In this document: piece after piece, positions 63,185 to 64,000 of the stretch
Layout: every line of letters starts with the position of its first letter
How positions within the stretch are numbered: the first letter of the stretch is position 1
Assembly (NCBI GenBank): GCA_965214875.1
Contig: OZ243980.1
Location: 2,790,001 to 2,854,000, forward strand
Length of the DNA stretch: 64,000 bases
Direction of reading: 5' to 3'
From: CBDAUN01 sp965214875
Lineage (GTDB): Bacteria > Pseudomonadota > Gammaproteobacteria > Arenicellales > JAJDZL01
Translations under genes and position numbers: made by a program
Notes under the pieces: model-generated
The model's input: the letters and a program-made list of their open reading frames with translations, nothing else
Databases searched by the model: none
Told to the model about the DNA's origin: nothing

Positions 63185-63888
63185 ATGAAAGATTTCCTTA
63201 ATTTACCCCCCCCCTCGCTAAACTAGCACCCCTCCTGCTGCTTGCGGTCCTCGCATGGCCGGTGCAGGCCCAGCTGCTCGTCATTCCCGGGGTCAACGGG
63301 CCGAAAGCCTGCACAGACGGTGGCTTGAGCGAGTTGAGGGATGCCATATTCAACGTACCAAACAACGTAACAAACAGTCTCACAATAAATATTTCGGGAT
63401 TTAATGCTACCGAATTTACTACATTCTTTAGTATTGCTGTTCCGTCTGAAGGCATTCCGCTTTCTGTAGGAGTGATGAAAAACGAGAGCGGCGGTTCGGC
63501 TGTGGCTGATACCCAGTCGCTTGGAACGCTCAGGAGTGACAGTCCCATAGCAACTCAGAGCGTTACCTTCTCCAACCTGGATAAAAGTACCCGTTATGTT
63601 GTTGGAATTGTCCGAGATGGTTCGTTCATAAGCCGCCGCTGCTTCAAGACCCGCGGCGAGTTCTCGACCGCGGAGCAGAACCTGTTTTTCGATGACGATG
63701 ACGATAAGTGGAAACCCAACCTAGCCCGATATAACCGGACCGGGTGCTATGCGGTGGCCAGCACGAGGCAGGACATTCGGGACTGCTATTGCAACGGCAC
63801 GCGCAACGGAACACACATCCTCGCCGGCCAGACTGTGGCGAGCCAGGCGCAAAGGCAGTATCTCAATTGTCCGGACCTCGACAGCTGA
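63185..63888 (+). CDS. phase-variable secreted protein, leader out of frame (OFF)
   Basis: Start ATG at 63185 has GGAG six bases upstream. The sequence ATG AAA GAT TTC CTT AAT TTA is followed by nine C, after which TCG CTA AAC TAG closes the frame. With ten C it would read PPPLAKLAPLLLLAVLAWPVQAQ, a signal peptide, then LLVIPGVNGPKACTDGG. The long open frame (63262-63888) shows the mature protein of about 205 residues with several cysteines, an FSNLDKSTRYVVGIVRDG segment like a fibronectin type III strand, and a CYCNGTRNGTH end. It is not obviously homologous to the other two leader proteins. Secretion and switching are inferred from the leader. Confidence 0.7.
63206..63214 (+). repeat. run of nine C in a leader, phase OFF
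   Basis: Nine C, 21 bases after the ATG; ten would be in frame and would again encode PPPL. Confidence 0.95.
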
Positions 63889-64000
63889 TCCATCTGATCC
63901 ATCCGGTCATCGGGAGCGCGGGCCGCGCGACGGCGTCAAGCTGGCACCGGATATCAGTGGAATGTCGCTGAACATCCCGGATACAGGGCGGCCCCGCGGC

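Noticed and set aside
1..64000. CRISPR arrays, rRNA and tRNA genes
   Set aside because: No regularly spaced direct repeats, rRNA signatures or convincing cloverleaf with a T-loop consensus were noticed on reading both strands by eye.

Overview
The window looks like a chromosomal segment of a proteobacterium, most likely beta or gamma. The evidence is the set of core neighbourhoods: trpB-trpA, leuB-asd-fimV, aroC, dcd, apbC/mrp, metG, a membrane-less RnfB, nth, a DUF1841 gene and a bacterioferritin pair. Host genes have moderate GC by eye. The insertion-sequence genes (IS481-like, IS1380-like) and the right-hand 8 kb contain clearly GC-richer stretches, which suggests they were acquired. No rRNA, tRNA or CRISPR array was recognised.

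Layout. 0.5-13.9 kb is a catabolic region: a remnant of an amino-acid ABC permease, two short-chain dehydrogenases, an Asp/Glu-racemase-like enzyme, an acetolactate-synthase-like ThDP enzyme, a HyuA/HyuB hydantoinase/oxoprolinase pair, a sugar-nucleotide/uronate dehydrogenase-like enzyme, a FAD amine oxidase, a GcvA-type LysR regulator and a GlcD-like FAD oxidase. 14-17.4 kb is accessory DNA: the C-terminal half of a DNA methyltransferase cut off at an IS1380 end, and an orphan AAA ATPase. 17.5-22.7 kb holds trpBA facing leuB-asd-fimV. 23-28.7 kb is an apparently complete type III-like Mod/Res restriction-modification pair. 29-32.2 kb holds a RelB antitoxin with a frameshifted toxin, an AAA/DUF4143 ATPase and an unknown gene. 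32.2-42.7 kb is core DNA (aroC, dcd, apbC, metG, rnfB, nth, DUF1841, two bfr genes), interrupted between apbC and metG by an Rpn nuclease gene and a MITE. 43.2-48.8 kb holds a second, divergent AAA ATPase copy and a PotABCD-like ABC transporter. 48.8-55.7 kb holds decayed IS1380 and IS481 elements, a Fur-box-preceded bfd, a Phd/VapC module, a secreted protein, a SprT-like zinc protein and a Fic protein.

The most unusual part is 56-64 kb. Three genes for small secreted proteins each carry a run of 9-11 cytosines inside the first 30 nt of the coding sequence, just upstream of the signal-peptide core. One run (10 C) leaves the frame open (ON). The other two (11 C and 9 C) put the gene out of frame (OFF), and changing the run by one base restores a textbook signal peptide. 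In all three the tract encodes the same PPPL motif in the ON frame. Two of the mature proteins are paralogues. A fourth run of 9 C lies nearby without an obvious gene. I see no other homopolymer C/G run this long in the window. This looks like a slipped-strand, phase-variable secreted protein repertoire, mixed with a complete IS481 element, a second MITE, a truncated oxidoreductase and a Cys-rich PilV-like protein.

Mobile DNA recurs throughout. The IS481-like family is present as one full copy (61.9-63.0 kb), an internally deleted 150-bp copy, a 90-bp two-ended mini-element and a solo end. Two MITE-like elements share the same terminal inverted repeat and sit in TA targets. IS1380 ends lie at 15.3 kb and 48.8-50.1 kb.
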